Assembly (NCBI RefSeq): GCF_019649055.1
Contig: NW_026570228.1
Location: 434,001-498,000 of the forward strand
Source: Paramacrobiotus metropolitanus
Taxonomy: Eukaryota > Tardigrada > Eutardigrada > Parachela > Macrobiotidae
Reading direction: 5' to 3'
DNA: 64,000 bases
A program made the position numbers and the translations under genes. How positions within the stretch are numbered: the stretch's first letter is position 1; the number at the start of each line of letters is the position of its first letter. Under the pieces are notes generated by a model, which was not told the DNA's origin, ran no database searches, and was given only the letters and a program-made list of their open reading frames with translations. Positions 12,191 to 23,600 of the stretch are shown piece by piece.

Positions 12191-12930
12191 TCGATAAGCA
12201 CGGAGAAATAGAAGGACAAAGGAAAGAATGTGATGAAAACATTCTGACAAATAGGTAAGCGACGTGTACATCCGTCGCCTGGATTAGTTAGTGATCTTGT
12301 ACAAGTTTAAAGCCACGTCAAGCTCTTGAGCGGTTTCATTCAGGCTCCTCGAAAGAACCAAAAACTAGTTCCATCGCTGGACGTTTTATCGGCTTTCGAC
12401 ATTTCTTCTGTTCAGGAGAGGTGCAGCACATACATTTATACGGAAGTAAGATTTGCACTTATATGATTCAACCGTCGCCCATGAAAATAATTGTTCGCTG
12501 GCCCTGCGGAATATACAGAAGGATCGGCATGACGGAATCATTAGGTACTAAGGTACGACACATAGGTACGGCTGTGTGCTATAACTCTCGAGAAAAATCC
12601 CAAAAGACCATTTCTAATATCGTGAGTGCTTAGCACATACAAGTACCTCTGCCGTATAACCCGACACTTTGTAACGGTAAGATAAGGGTCGGCCAACTTC
12701 GCCTTTGCCGTCCATTTGCCTTTGACGTTTCAGTTTGCCGTTTTCAACTTTACCTTTACCTTTGCCTTTGCCGTCGGAAAAGCCGTTAGCATTCCAATTT
12801 GCCGTTTCAGAACGCCGTCTGTAAAAGCCTTTGCCGTTTGGAAAACGAATTACCGTTAGCACATTGCCATTTCTAAACGTTTTTTACGCGTTTCCGGTTT
12901 CACGGTTTTGCACATTATTCTGCAAAGGTA
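12191..12930. other. Intergenic with a short degenerate CCTTTGCCG repeat
   Basis: No gene. At about 12690-12850 the motif TTTGCCTTTGCCGT and variants recur in a loose microsatellite-like array. Confidence 0.5.
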
Positions 12931-13541
12931 CGTTATGTGCACGATCCGCGAAAGTTTTAAAGCTTTTGATATTTTGTTTCTGTATACACCGCCTTAATTA
13001 AGTTTCAAGGTGTGTAACAATGGTATAACATGATACCGTAACAATATAATATACAGCATAATCATCACCGTAGTCCAGAAAATGATTAAGTTAAAATTGT
13101 CAGCACACCAACAACGTCATCTACACACTTTTAAGTTTACAATGTTAGATTGTTAAAATAATAATTTTCGGAATCGGTGCACATAATTAAGCTTATTATC
13201 TAACGAATCATTTATAAAAGTTACCTCAATAAGCTGACTGCCTTACAAACAAGCTATAAACAAGTGGTACCAGCAACAAACTGTTGTTCACTTTATTAGG
13301 CAGAACCCTACATTGCGTATCACGTTGCTACTTCTCCAAACGTCAGACCATATAGATAAGACAAGCGTTTATTTTAGTGATTTCTGTCGTGTTTGACCAT
13401 GCAGTACCAACACTTTTGTTTCTTTAAGTACATATTTTACGAATGAGGATTAAAGTGTAAATCTCGAAACTTAATTATGGCGGTGTATACAGAAACAAAA
13501 ATACCAAGAGCTCTAAAACCTTCGCCGACTGTGCACATAAC
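12931..13541. mobile_element. TIR miniature element (~611 bp) abutting the B3 breakpoint
   Basis: The ends form long imperfect inverted repeats: 12931-13005 (CGTTATGTGCAC... to ACACCGCCTTAATTAAGTTT) against 13467-13541 (AACTTAATTATGGCGGTGT... to GTGCACATAACG). Inside there is AT-rich noncoding DNA and no transposase. The right end coincides with the first base of recognisable B3 coding sequence. I could not define a target-site duplication. Confidence 0.75.
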
Positions 13542-14272
13542 GCCTACGTGAGTGTATTCTTCGCTGTACAAACCATGATCTACATGGTGACATCATCATA
13601 TGACGTGGGAAAGAGTTTTGCGAAAAATGGCGTTATCAACGGGTTTACCTCTTTCTCGTGACTTGTTCGGGAATTAGACTTGCTTTCATTGCGGTCATCT
13701 TCGTTCGGCTAGGAGAAAGTGTAAGTAGAAAACAGTTATCATACTCAGTCTTCTGCCCCAGAAAATGTACCTTCTGAGTAAAGACTATATTTGGGTAAAA
13801 CATAAAGTCTTAACACGGTATTCGGTCGCTTGCTGTTGTACCAACAGATGCGTTCTATGGTGCCGGCACTAAGGCGCCACGCGTGCCAGCAGAAACCCTA
13901 CGCAAAGGACTCACAGGATCTCTTGGATGTCATTGATAGAGATCCGAACGGCTTTTCCCTCGGTAGATTGTTCTTAACACGAAAAATCTGTCTGGAGGTA
14001 AATTTTGTTGTTTTAGATATGGAGGAAAGGATCGCCTTTGAGTTATTTCAAAATACCAACATTTGGCAAAACTGTTTTTTGCACAGATTGCTGGAATAAT
14101 CTTCACGAATTGCATCTTATTCGGTGAACTGGGGCACGCAAGCGGAGCTTCCCTTGATAAAGACGGGTTTATGCAGATGCTCCAGACTTTCTTCGTCAAT
14201 GAAACTGTTTTTCTACAGGACGATCTAATGGAGTGCATAAATGCACGAGCGCAGAGGCAGTTGTACGTATAA
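13542..14272 (+). pseudogene. B3: 5'-truncated, frameshifted B-type GR-like gene
   Basis: Only the end of exon 1 remains (13542-13720, beginning AYVSVFFAVQTMIYMVTSSYDVG), ending at a GTAAGT donor. Near 13640 one base is missing relative to B1 and B2, so the FLVTCSGIRLAFIAVIFVRLGES helix is out of frame. Exon 2 (13848-13997, 150 nt) with GFSLGRLFLTRKICLE and exon 3 (14087-14272) with IAGIIFTNCILFGELGHAS are open and correctly bordered. The gene lies opposite to B1, B2 and B4, and its 5' part was lost at the edge of the TIR element. Confidence 0.8.
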
Positions 14273-14723
14273 AGATACTTAGACCCTTTTAATAGTGTTT
14301 CTTTTAAAAGTAAGATGTTAACACTTCGTCATTCGATGACATGCATACCACTGGCCCGGGTACATACATGCCCTAGCAAAATTCGGAATTCGCTGTAACG
14401 AGCGCTGGGAATAAAAACAGCCTTGCACACGCTGTTTGTTGTGTTAGTCTCCAGTTTAACCTTTTGGAACGCTGGATTTTATAGAATACGCAAGCTTGGA
14501 CAAGCACAAAACGAAATTGGTGTCTGTTTTTTTCACTCTTTAATTGGGTCAAAGCTGGTTGCAGCACTTCATTCAAATATTAACACTGAAACATAACTGA
14601 GCTAAACGTAGTCCGCGGAGAAAACCGATCTTGCTGATATGCTACGTAATACATATCTTTAATATTCACCAATCACCACCAAACGCAAGACTCGTCGCTC
14701 TTTCTTTTCTGTTACACCAGTAA
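14273..14723. other. Intergenic between B3 and B4 3' ends
   Basis: It contains the inverted copy (about 14371-14450) of the B2 3'-flank repeat at 2931-3009. Nothing else was recognised. Confidence 0.5.
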
Positions 14724-16329
14724 TCATTTCATGACATCAGCTAGACAGTAGCATTCTGCTGCATCTGGACGGACAATGGTTTTGTTGACTACGGAATTCT
14801 GCAACATCTGCATAAACCAGCCCTTATCGGGAGCAGCGCGGCTTGAATGCCCCAGTTCACCGAACAGGATGGCGTTTGTGAAGATTATTCCGGCAATCTG
14901 TACATAACGGAGAGGTTCAATTATTAATAGAGGCTTTCGGCAAACGCTCCGCTTAATGTGCACTTAGTGCGACACAAGAGCGGTCGTTTTCCGTGAATTC
15001 AGTGGAGGAATTTACCTCGAGGCAGGTTACTCGGCTTAAGGGGATTCCACCAAGGGCGAACCCGCTCGAATCTCTATCAATGACATCCAGGAGATCCTGC
15101 GCGTCCAGTGCGTAGGTTTTGTGGTGAGAAGCGTGGCGTCTCAGTGCCGGTAACATGAAAAGTATCTTTAAGTACAACAGCAAATGATCGCACTGGCGCG
15201 CTTACATTTTGTCCTTTTAAAAAATGTTATTTTAACTCATACAGAGGATTTGTTTCATCAGGCATTTGACTGAGTGAACGACTGTTTCAATTTTATTTCA
15301 CTTACACTTTCTCCAAGCCGAACAAAGATAATCATAACGACAAAGATCCTAATTCCCGAGCACGTCACAAGAAAGAGGTGAAACCAGTTGATAACACTGT
15401 TTTCTGCAAGGCTTTGTCCCACTTGATACGATGATGTCACCATGTAGATTATGTTTTGAACAGCGAAAAGTGCACTCATGTAGGCAAACTCCTTATCGAA
15501 CTGTCTTGTTAATCGACGGATTTCACCGGCTTGCTTTAAGGATGGATAAATCTGATGTCTCTCGGCTACCGACTGTTTTCGTTAAATGGGTTAACAGAAG
15601 TCCGGTAAAGAGAACCATGCTCTATACAACACTTCGATAGAACGCATGAATTCTCCAGAAGAAAATGCCAAAGAAAACGCAGTCTTTCACTGCGATGCAT
15701 GTACCAAAATATTCCAAATCGCTCAAGACAACGCTTAAAATCTGCACGAATATCTGCAAAGCTATCCAAACAGTCAAAGCAAACAACAGAACAGTTTTTT
15801 GCGTTTTGGTAACAAAGGAACCAAATTTCACATCGACATCAAAAATTAACTTCAGAATTCGGTTTCCGGAAGTCCATCCAAACCATGCGGTATGCAGAAT
15901 AACCGCGGCGACTAAAATACCCGTGGAAAATATTACCACGCTTATGAAAACATTAAACGTGGAACTTTGCCAGTCATTGTAGACATAACAGAACTGTACA
16001 GCAATCACGTACGATCAGGGGCGGCTGGAGCTTCCCGGTTTGGGGTGGGCCAGCAGTACTGGCTTTGGGGTGGGCCAGGCCCATAGACCACTATGTTAAA
16101 AAAAATTTTTTGGAGGGGGCCATGACCCCCTGGCCGAGGGGTTCCAGCCGCCTATGCGTACGATGGACGCCTGAACGGCAGCAAAGGCGGTGGCTGTTCT
16201 ACGGAGGAACGAACAAACTGTGATCTCAGCGGGAAAGTCGGCGAATCCAAAGATCCACAATATGATGTACCAAGAACGATATAGGTTATAAAAATATCCT
16301 GCCGCAGAATGGTTTTGTGCTGCTGACAT
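14724..16329 (-). pseudogene. B4: B-type GR-like gene broken by a hAT-type insertion, stop and frameshift
   Basis: Exons: 16329-15306 (with insertion), 15165-15016 (150 nt), 14897-14724. The start MSAAQNHSAAGYFYNLYR matches B2. A 141-bp element interrupts exon 1 after AVQASIV. At 15622-15624 TAG stands where B1 and B2 have Gln (RSV-Q-SMVLF). Before SLKQAGE a 14-nt shortfall against B1 shifts the frame again. Exon 2 (GFALGGIPLSRVTCLE) and exon 3 (IAGIIFTNAILFGELG) remain open with good splice sites. Three independent lesions make this a clear pseudogene. Confidence 0.85.
16016..16156. mobile_element. hAT-type MITE (141 bp) inside the B4 coding exon
   Basis: Terminal inverted repeats CAGGGGCGGCTGGAGC and (reverse complement of the right end) CATAGGCGGCTGGAAC, flanked by an exact 8-bp duplication CGTACGAT at 16008-16015 and 16157-16164. 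An 8-bp duplication and CAGGGGCGG-type ends are typical of hAT elements. It has no coding capacity, so it would need a transposase from elsewhere. Confidence 0.9.
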
Positions 16330-16775
16330 TGTTTAGATGGCTACTGTATTGTCCGGGGCAGTGTATGAAAGATGAGACACGTTGTCATTCTGACGAAGAA
16401 TTCCTTGGATTCTCTCCTGTGGTATTTATGCTTACGGTAGATGCTTAAAACTTTGCACAAAGTGTTTTCATTCTCGTGTACGGAGAACACCGCATCATTT
16501 AACTTATATAATTATCGCATCCATGCGGTGTATCGGGTTACACGGCAAAGGTTTCCATATGTGCCATGCATTTCCTATATTAAAAATGGTCTTTTGGGAT
16601 TTTCTCGTGGGTTACTTATCGCGCGTAGTGCTCACCTATGTACCAGATGATTCCGGCTTGCCTTTTTGCATATTTCCCATAACTTGTGCGTCTTCATAAC
16701 CGGACAGTTGTACCATACAACTGCCAATCATATTTCTGCAAATTACGTTATTGTACCTCCCGGTGCACAATAAAA
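16330..16775. other. Intergenic, upstream region of A1 and B4
   Basis: Divergent promoter region between B4 (minus) and A1 (plus). I see no repeat or obvious regulatory motif. Confidence 0.4.
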
Positions 16776-18344
16776 ATGTCGAATACAGATACAACGTCCA
16801 GTGACGGAACTAGCTCCTGGTTTCGGCGGGACTGGAGTACATTCTGCGTTCCTCTGCTCCGCATGAGCGGTTACTTTCCATGGCGACAAACCGACAAACA
16901 GCGGCAATTTCTTTGCGTCCCGTTGCTCTTCACCGGAGTGTTCATTTCACTGACCAGTGCGGCCAACTTGATGGCCTTGTTTGACACGCTGTATCAAACC
17001 TTATCGACTGCGCGTATCATGGATAAAACTCCGCTGCTAATGACCTTCACGATGTTTCTGCAGTTTCACTGCAGCTGCTTTTTGTTGCTATTATTAGTTC
17101 CTTTCGCAACGCGAAGCCTGCATGAAACTGTTCAAGAACTTGAAATGGTTTTAAACTTGTATCCGACCCCTAAAGAATCCAGGCGACGGATATACGCGTC
17201 GCTAATCTGTCAGAATGTCCTTATGAGTTCGCTCTCCTTTATCCTTCTATTTTTCCGTGTATATCAATTCGCTCCTAGTCAGACTGTGTCATTATCGTTC
17301 ATCCACTATCAATTTCCGTTACCTGTGTATCTCACTATTTTTCAGTTGGGCCCCTTGCTCATCTGCAGTAGCGGTCAACTGGCGCTAAGTTTTCCCTTTC
17401 AATATATCTGCCAGTGTTTAGCCTTGCAGTTTAAACTGAATAACCAGTTCGCTAAAAATGTCCTGTCGCAATTCAAAAGCGACAAAATGCACGCGCTGGA
17501 GGCGCTCAGCCGCTTGGAGATATCCCGCGAGCGACACTGGCGATTAACAAAGGTCACTCGGAGACTGGACGAGATTTATTCGGCGGCTCTGCTCGTACTG
17601 ACGGGATTCGATGTGCTGGCCATTACGCTGATGATCGGTATTGCCATGGGAGGCACACTGAAGGTCCCGTTGGGTGTTTTTGCAACCGGAAGCGTTGTTG
17701 ATCTGCTGTTCCTGTCGGGCTGTGCGTTTGGGAATTCGTTCCTGTTGTTTGGACGGATGATCGCAGCGGCCTGTTTAAGCTCCCAGGTAAAATGTGGAAA
17801 TTCACTTGGTATTTAATATTGCTTTAGCTTTTTATTACGTCAGTGTTGTAATGTACAGAATACTTGAAGTCGACGACTCGACGACGAGACACGTAAGTAT
17901 TTCTCCTACTGGACAGCATACGGCACACCATTTTCAGACCATTTTCAGGAGACCATTTTCAGCAGTAGTGTACCTTAAACGTTATCAGCAGTTCCATTAT
18001 TACAGGCTCAAGGAATTGTTGACATTTATTACGAATTAGCGGAAAGCGTTCCTGAATGGAAGCACAAGATTGGAAGTATCACAGCAACCACGATACATCG
18101 CCTGCGTGATAACCCGGTTGGATTTACTGCGTGGAAGCTGTTTTTATTTGACAAGAATTTCATAGTAACGGTAAATCGTTTCTCCTAAGTCTAACCAAAT
18201 CCTTCTGATAATAATGTGTGCGCATAACTTCGCTTGCAGATTATCGGAGCTTTGTTAACGTACTTGGTTGTTGTGTACGAAATGACCACGAAGAACGACG
18301 ATTCCCTTGATTCCGTCAATCGCACCAGTGTCAGCAACTTGTAA
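16776..18344 (+). CDS. A1: intact gustatory-receptor-like 7TM protein (A-type), 3 exons
   Basis: Exons 16776-17786, 18006-18170 and 18240-18344, all phase 0, total 426 aa. Start MSNTDTTSSDG was chosen because A2, A5 and A6 begin at the same distance before the DW-TFC-PLLR-GYFPW block. Exon 1 holds six likely membrane segments and a conserved cytoplasmic stretch around EALSRLEISRERHWRL before FDVLAITLMIGIAMGG. Exon 2 has VGFTAWKLFLFDKNFIVT and exon 3 IIGALLTYLVVVYEMTTKND. The last two together match the C-terminal pattern of arthropod gustatory receptors (aromatic-rich loop, then TM7 with TYhhhhhQF; here QF is EM). These receptors are plasma-membrane chemosensory channels; the ligand cannot be inferred. 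A poly(A) signal AATAAA starts at 18419, 75 nt after the stop. Confidence 0.88.
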
Positions 18345-18890
18345 AATGCACACAATCCACAGTATGAATAAGTATAAACTGATTATCGCCAATCATTTTG
18401 CAATTTTAAAAGGGGCAGAATAAAACGTTTTGGTTAATCCGATTCTTGCGTAACCGGCAATCGGCAACACACGGAATAATTGCTTTTTGCTACACTGTTT
18501 AATCCAAAGATGTGATCCTCCCGCGGAAACGAGCAGACAGTTTCGAGTAATATATCGTAGTGTTAGACTGCTACCCTAGGGTAGTACAGCAAGTGCTGTG
18601 CAAAAACAATGTAAAATTTCGGCAGTTATCTGGAAGCCTGGAGTACAGAACCAGTCTATCGCTAAAACCTACAACCTAACATTCAGTGACACCAGCCAAA
18701 ATGTGGCAAATAAATCAGTACAGGCTGAACTGGAGAAAATTTTCCTGAATTTCATTTACTGTGTAAAGAAAATTTGCTTGTACAAGTTTGAAATAAATTA
18801 ACAATTTTAAACAAAATCCATCCAACCGCACAAAAAAATAATACAAAAAATTTTCTGCAGATCCACAAACAACCGATCAGAAAAACATCG
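18345..18890. other. A1 3' flank, no further gene
   Basis: Contains the A1 polyadenylation signal (18419) and then AT-rich sequence up to the LTR element. No structure was recognised. Confidence 0.5.
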
Positions 18891-19185
18891 TGTTAGAATT
18901 TATATTAGGAGATTATTATAGTCCCGGGAACAGAAACCGGAAGCGTCGCACACACTGGTGTTGTTCTGTTATGTTCTGTTCATCAACGTTATACAAGCAG
19001 GTTTCTTATATAGCACTAGGCATTCCAGGATATTAGTAAGTTACTGCACCTAAACATCTGATAAACAAGGGATTGGTGACCTGGGTGCACCGTACACTCA
19101 TAGATCAGCTAGTAAGACAATGATCATAGTTCAAGTAGATGACACATTATGAGTGTATATTATATTGGTAATATAATTTCTAACA
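18891..19185 (-). repeat. 3' LTR of the copia-type element
   Basis: A 295-bp terminal repeat with TG...CA ends, differing from its partner at 20302-20600 by only a few substitutions and short indels (for example near 19020-19032). Confidence 0.9.
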
Positions 19186-19289
19186 CTTCCCTCTCACCCA
19201 GCGCGCCATATCCACTGAAATGCACACTGGTTCCAAGGTTCTTGATTCGGATCCTTGATATCTTTTACATTGATTCTCTCACGCGTTCA

Positions 19290-20220
19290 CGTCGGCAATA
19301 TTGGGCTTTATGTCCAACGATTCCACAGTTGGCACAAACTTGCGACAGGTTGGGCACTGTCTGGTCGTATGTCCTTCCATTCCGCAGTAGTTACACTGGA
19401 ACTGGTCCGGTTTGATCGGTTTGATTAGCAGTTTGATCGGTCGGTCGGTCAGATCGGTCAGATCGGTTAAAATGCATGGATCGGTTAGATCGGTCGGATC
19501 GGTTAGATCGGTCGGATCGGTTTGATCGGTTCGATTCTCTCTTTCTCTCTAGTTATAGCTGAATAGGCCAGTCCAAAAGGTCTTTAGGATATCCACGATT
19601 TTCTTCCTGGGTCTTGACCATCTGTTCTGTTAACATCAGCTTTTCACGGAAGACGCTCATCTTTGTCAGGGCCCGCCATCATGTTCCATGATGCCACAAA
19701 GGGTCCGTATCCAACTGGCAGAAGCTGGACAGTGTTTTCGAAATCAGCCACTCATCGCTGGTTTTCGGCTTTTCCCACAGGCGTCGATCTTCGATGCCAA
19801 TACGTGCAGCGTTGACATGAAGGTGTTAACGTCGTCGTTATCCTTCCACTCTCAGCATCCGAAAACTCAGTCATCGCGGTCATTAAGTCGCATCCAGTTT
19901 TCGGCTCCCTTAACTCTTTAATCCGATCCAAAATTTCTGCTGACGTTGCACAGTCGCGTACCTGATTGAAGGTAACCTCGTCGAGCGTTGCGCGCAAGAA
20001 TACTTCTTGCTTTTCCGTCTCCGGATATCCATTTATTATAAGCGGCATGCTTCTTTTCGTCTGCTGGATCATCTCTTGGTATCTTGTTGCTTCCATCCAC
20101 AATGCTCCACACGCCTTCTCCAGTTAAGACGTCCTCCACTTCGACTCTCCATCGAGCGTAGTTCGAGCCATTGAGTACCGTGACCTTTATCTCCTTCAAC
20201 GTTGCCATCTTGGCGTCCAT
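19290..20220 (-). pseudogene. Copia-type gag remnant with two CCHC zinc knuckles
   Basis: The minus strand opens MDAKMATLKEIKVTVLNGSN then YARWRVEVEDVLTGEGVWSI, the N-terminal gag pattern of Ty1/copia elements (UBN2/DUF4219-like). One frame change near 19990-20010 separates it from the continuation TLDEVTFNQVRDCATSAEIL. Further on come two CCHC knuckles, CNYCGMEGHTTRQC (about 19395-19354) and CANCGIVGHKAQYC (about 19336-19295), in different frames. It is therefore a broken gag. Between the two parts lies an NRS/DRS repeat tract. Confidence 0.8.
19413..19546. repeat. GATCGGT tandem repeat inside gag
   Basis: About 15 copies of (A/T)GATCGGT(C/T) variants. On the minus strand it reads as a repeated Asn/Asp-Arg-Ser tract just upstream of the zinc knuckles, a basic low-complexity linker of gag that has expanded by slippage. 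Confidence 0.8.
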
Positions 20221-20301
20221 GTAGTAACAGTAGCAAACCACTATACTAGTAAGACACGGCAGATACAACTTCCTGCTTAGAGACAAGCAGGTCTCATAAT
20301 C

Positions 20302-20600
20302 TGTTAGAATTTATGTTAGGAGATTATTATAGTCCCGGGAACAGAAACCGGAAGCGTCGCACACACTGGTGTTGTTCTGTTATGTTCTGTTCATCAACGT
20401 TATACAAGCAGGTTTCTTATATAGCACTAGGTACATTCACGATATTAGTAAGTTACTGCACCTAAACATCTGATAAACAAGGGGATTGGTGACCTGGGTG
20501 CACCGTACACTCATAGATCAGCTAGTAAGACAATGATCATAGTTCACAAGTAGATGACACATTATGAGTGTATATTATATTGGTAATATAATTTCTAACA
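20302..20600 (-). repeat. 5' LTR of the copia-type element
   Basis: A 299-bp terminal repeat, partner of 18891-19185, with the same TGTTAGAA and TTCTAACA ends. Confidence 0.9.
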
Positions 20601-23600
20601 CATCGACACTTAACACCATAAAAACACTTAAGTCACAGCAAAAATCTATGACAAGGCTTATTACAGAGACAACGAACCGCGTGACACAAATTGTGGCAAA
20701 ATTATTTATGTAGTATAAAATAAAGATCCGCCATCAACCGAGTTAAGAGACCAGGCGTCATTTCCACAGCGAGATCATTCTTCACACTCTGAGGATCTCG
20801 TAGACGTCGTTGCCGTACATCCACGTGAAGGGATAGGGATCGGCGGCCACCCGCCAGCAGCACGCTTCGCATTCGACACGTGCCGGCTCCTCCACATCCC
20901 ACATCTCCGGCATCGCGCAGCCCGCTCTGCACACAGAATTACCTTATGCACACAGAATTACCTTATACGTACATGTAATTTCGTTTCTGAATTTATTAAA
21001 TTAATTCTAAATGGAATAATTATTTTTTTAAGTTTTTATTTCTTTAAAGAAGTTACTTCTTTTGTGACGCAGCCAAGCTATTCTGCCGTTAAAACAACTT
21101 AACTGGCAACATGATAAATGCAGATAAATAATTTCGCAGTGAGTGAATCCAATGTTTTTTGTGGGGCGTCATTCAGAGAAAAATCAGTAACAATTTTGAT
21201 ATATTTCGAATAATTCCATTCACAAATCTTACTAGTGGAATCACAATTAGAAATAAATTACAATTAATAACTTCCGCGTTTTCGCATGCCGCCACTATGA
21301 ACACACATTACGTCTCATTAATTTTCAAGGTTTAATTTAAAATTTCACTAATATAAATTCAGTCATAATTTTTAGCATTACTTACGAGTACATCGTTTTC
21401 GCATGCTGTCATTCTATCCGCTTTAAATCTCTTAATTTCAATTAAAATTTCGTACATTACAGCGTTTTCGCATGTTATCACTCACAAAAATCAGCATTAA
21501 TGTTTATATTTTCTGAAATTTAATTATATTTTTCTATCAAGCAGTTCTACATTAATTCGGCGTTTTGGCATATGTTCACTAGCTCAGTACCTAATCCGTT
21601 TTAATTTCCAGATTTATTTTAAAATGGCTTTTAACCATTTATCCACATTCTACATTTAATTAAGGTATTTTATCTAATGTTTAGCTTAATTTTATGTTCG
21701 ATATAAATCGTTTCGATAATGCTTGCTGTCTCTGTATACCTTCAAGAATTGCCAACGGTAATTGCAAATGAACGCCAAATAATGTGTGAGCGCTAAGCGA
21801 AGAAATCTGATGAAAAATGGATGGCAAAAAACAGAAGGGAAAATCAGTTTTCGACACGATAAAGAATATTTTATAGGCCATTGTAAGTACAGTATACTTT
21901 ATTAAGTGATACGAAAAGCATATATGCAATTATAAATGCTTTATATTATACAAACACGGAAATAAAATATTTTGCAAATGATAATCGTTAAAAAATTCAA
22001 TTATGTCAGAAAAATTCGAAAACCCAGATATTTCTGAAAATTGTGTGATGTCTCGGAAGCACGTGCTTATTAGACTGCTAATACATGTACATGTACATGG
22101 GTTCACTGAGCCACAACTCTACGATTCATAATACGAGTACATCAGTAGGGATGCACCGATGCCAAGACTTTGACATCTTTAACTACAATAACAGGTGCAA
22201 TGTACCAATATTATATACAGCGTACTGCTTTTTTGATAATTTTGTTACCGTTTATTTCAGATATTAATTTTGTTCGGCGGACTGTAATTTTTATCCAGAA
22301 ACTGTTTACGGGAATTACAGGAAACTATTAAATTACAGGGTTTACCACATTATTACAGAACAAACTTTAATAAATCAATTTTTTAATTAAATTCGCTGAC
22401 CGTACCTCGGCGCTCTCGTAACGGTTGACAATCGGGCGTCCCGTTTTCACATGCAGGTTGGCCATGGTGGGAATCGGGCCGGAAAACACAGCATCTATCC
22501 AACCGCTAAAAAAAATAAATACTCCAAGCGGAAAAAATTCCCAATTAGAAAAAAACCTACTGGTACTAACGAAAAATAATTTCTAACAATCTCATAACAT
22601 CGGGCCCGGTCTGCCGATCAGCATTGTTGAACAAAAATTGATTTTCTAATTGTTACTCTTTGGTACGTGAACATTGGTTATTGCTAATTTTAATTTTTTC
22701 GCACTTATTGGTTAAATTAAAAACGCAATACACAAATACGAGAAAAAACGGTAAACATTTCTATTTATTATTTTACGTTAAAGTGCCTTTTCTCAGTTAT
22801 AGTTATCTTACAATTAATCATTTGTATTATCTACGGATTCGTATTTTCGTGACCTGCACGGTACCTTTGGCGGTGTTGTTGTTGATCCAGGTGAGAATAT
22901 CTTCCAGTGGATAATTGCTGTATTCGCCCAAAATCTTGTGCGGTTCGCGCAGATTATACGAGGTAGGTACTGTACATGCCGTTTGGTAGCATACGACTCA
23001 ACAAACCCAACACGATGCCCATGTGCCAGGAACGTCGTAAGAATCCAAAAATCTGCATAAAAACAATTTCTCCATCCATCGGTATTTTTTTGCGCTCCAA
23101 TTTCCAACACAAATATGCTCACAAATTTTTTGAGAATAGTTAATTAATTGTGTTCATATCTTTTGTTCCAGTTGCAGCGCGTTAGTTATAAGCAAATCAA
23201 ATTTTCGACCGGACGCCCTCGGCGACCGTTGACATCTTTTTCTGACATCATATTCGGATTCAGCGTTGCCGATTCACCTAGAATAAGTATGCAGAATGCA
23301 AAAACAAAATTTTTTATCTTTGACTCCACTGCCACCACCCCAGGTAATTCTGGGGCACTGGGGGGCCAGCAGTCAGAATTTGGTTTTGATCTTTTTTGAC
23401 TTTGAAGGATGATTTCTGGATCAGAAAAATGCGCTGATTTTGAATCTGTAGTCGGTTACGGTTGCAAAAACAGGTTGGGCCCAATGGGGGGTAACCTCAA
23501 TTTACTAATATCCTTGCGAAGTCCTTGTCACAAAACAAACTAAACATAACAGAACTTTTTTCAAAAAAATGCATACAGTAATTAGAAAAACATTGAATAA

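Larger units (their letters stand above)
18891..20600 (-). mobile_element. Short copia-type LTR retrotransposon with gag remnant, non-autonomous
   Basis: Two near-identical LTRs (18891-19185 and 20302-20600) begin TGTTAGAA and end TTCTAACA. They are flanked by an exact 5-bp duplication CATCG (18886-18890 and 20601-20605). The gag-like sequence reads on the minus strand, so the 20302-20600 LTR is the 5' one. A purine-rich tract (about 19186-19200, GGTGAGAGGGAAG on the minus strand) lies just before the 3' LTR as expected. Only ~1.1 kb lies between the LTRs. There is no protease, integrase or reverse transcriptase, so mobility would depend on a related full element. The few LTR differences suggest recent insertion. 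Confidence 0.9.
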
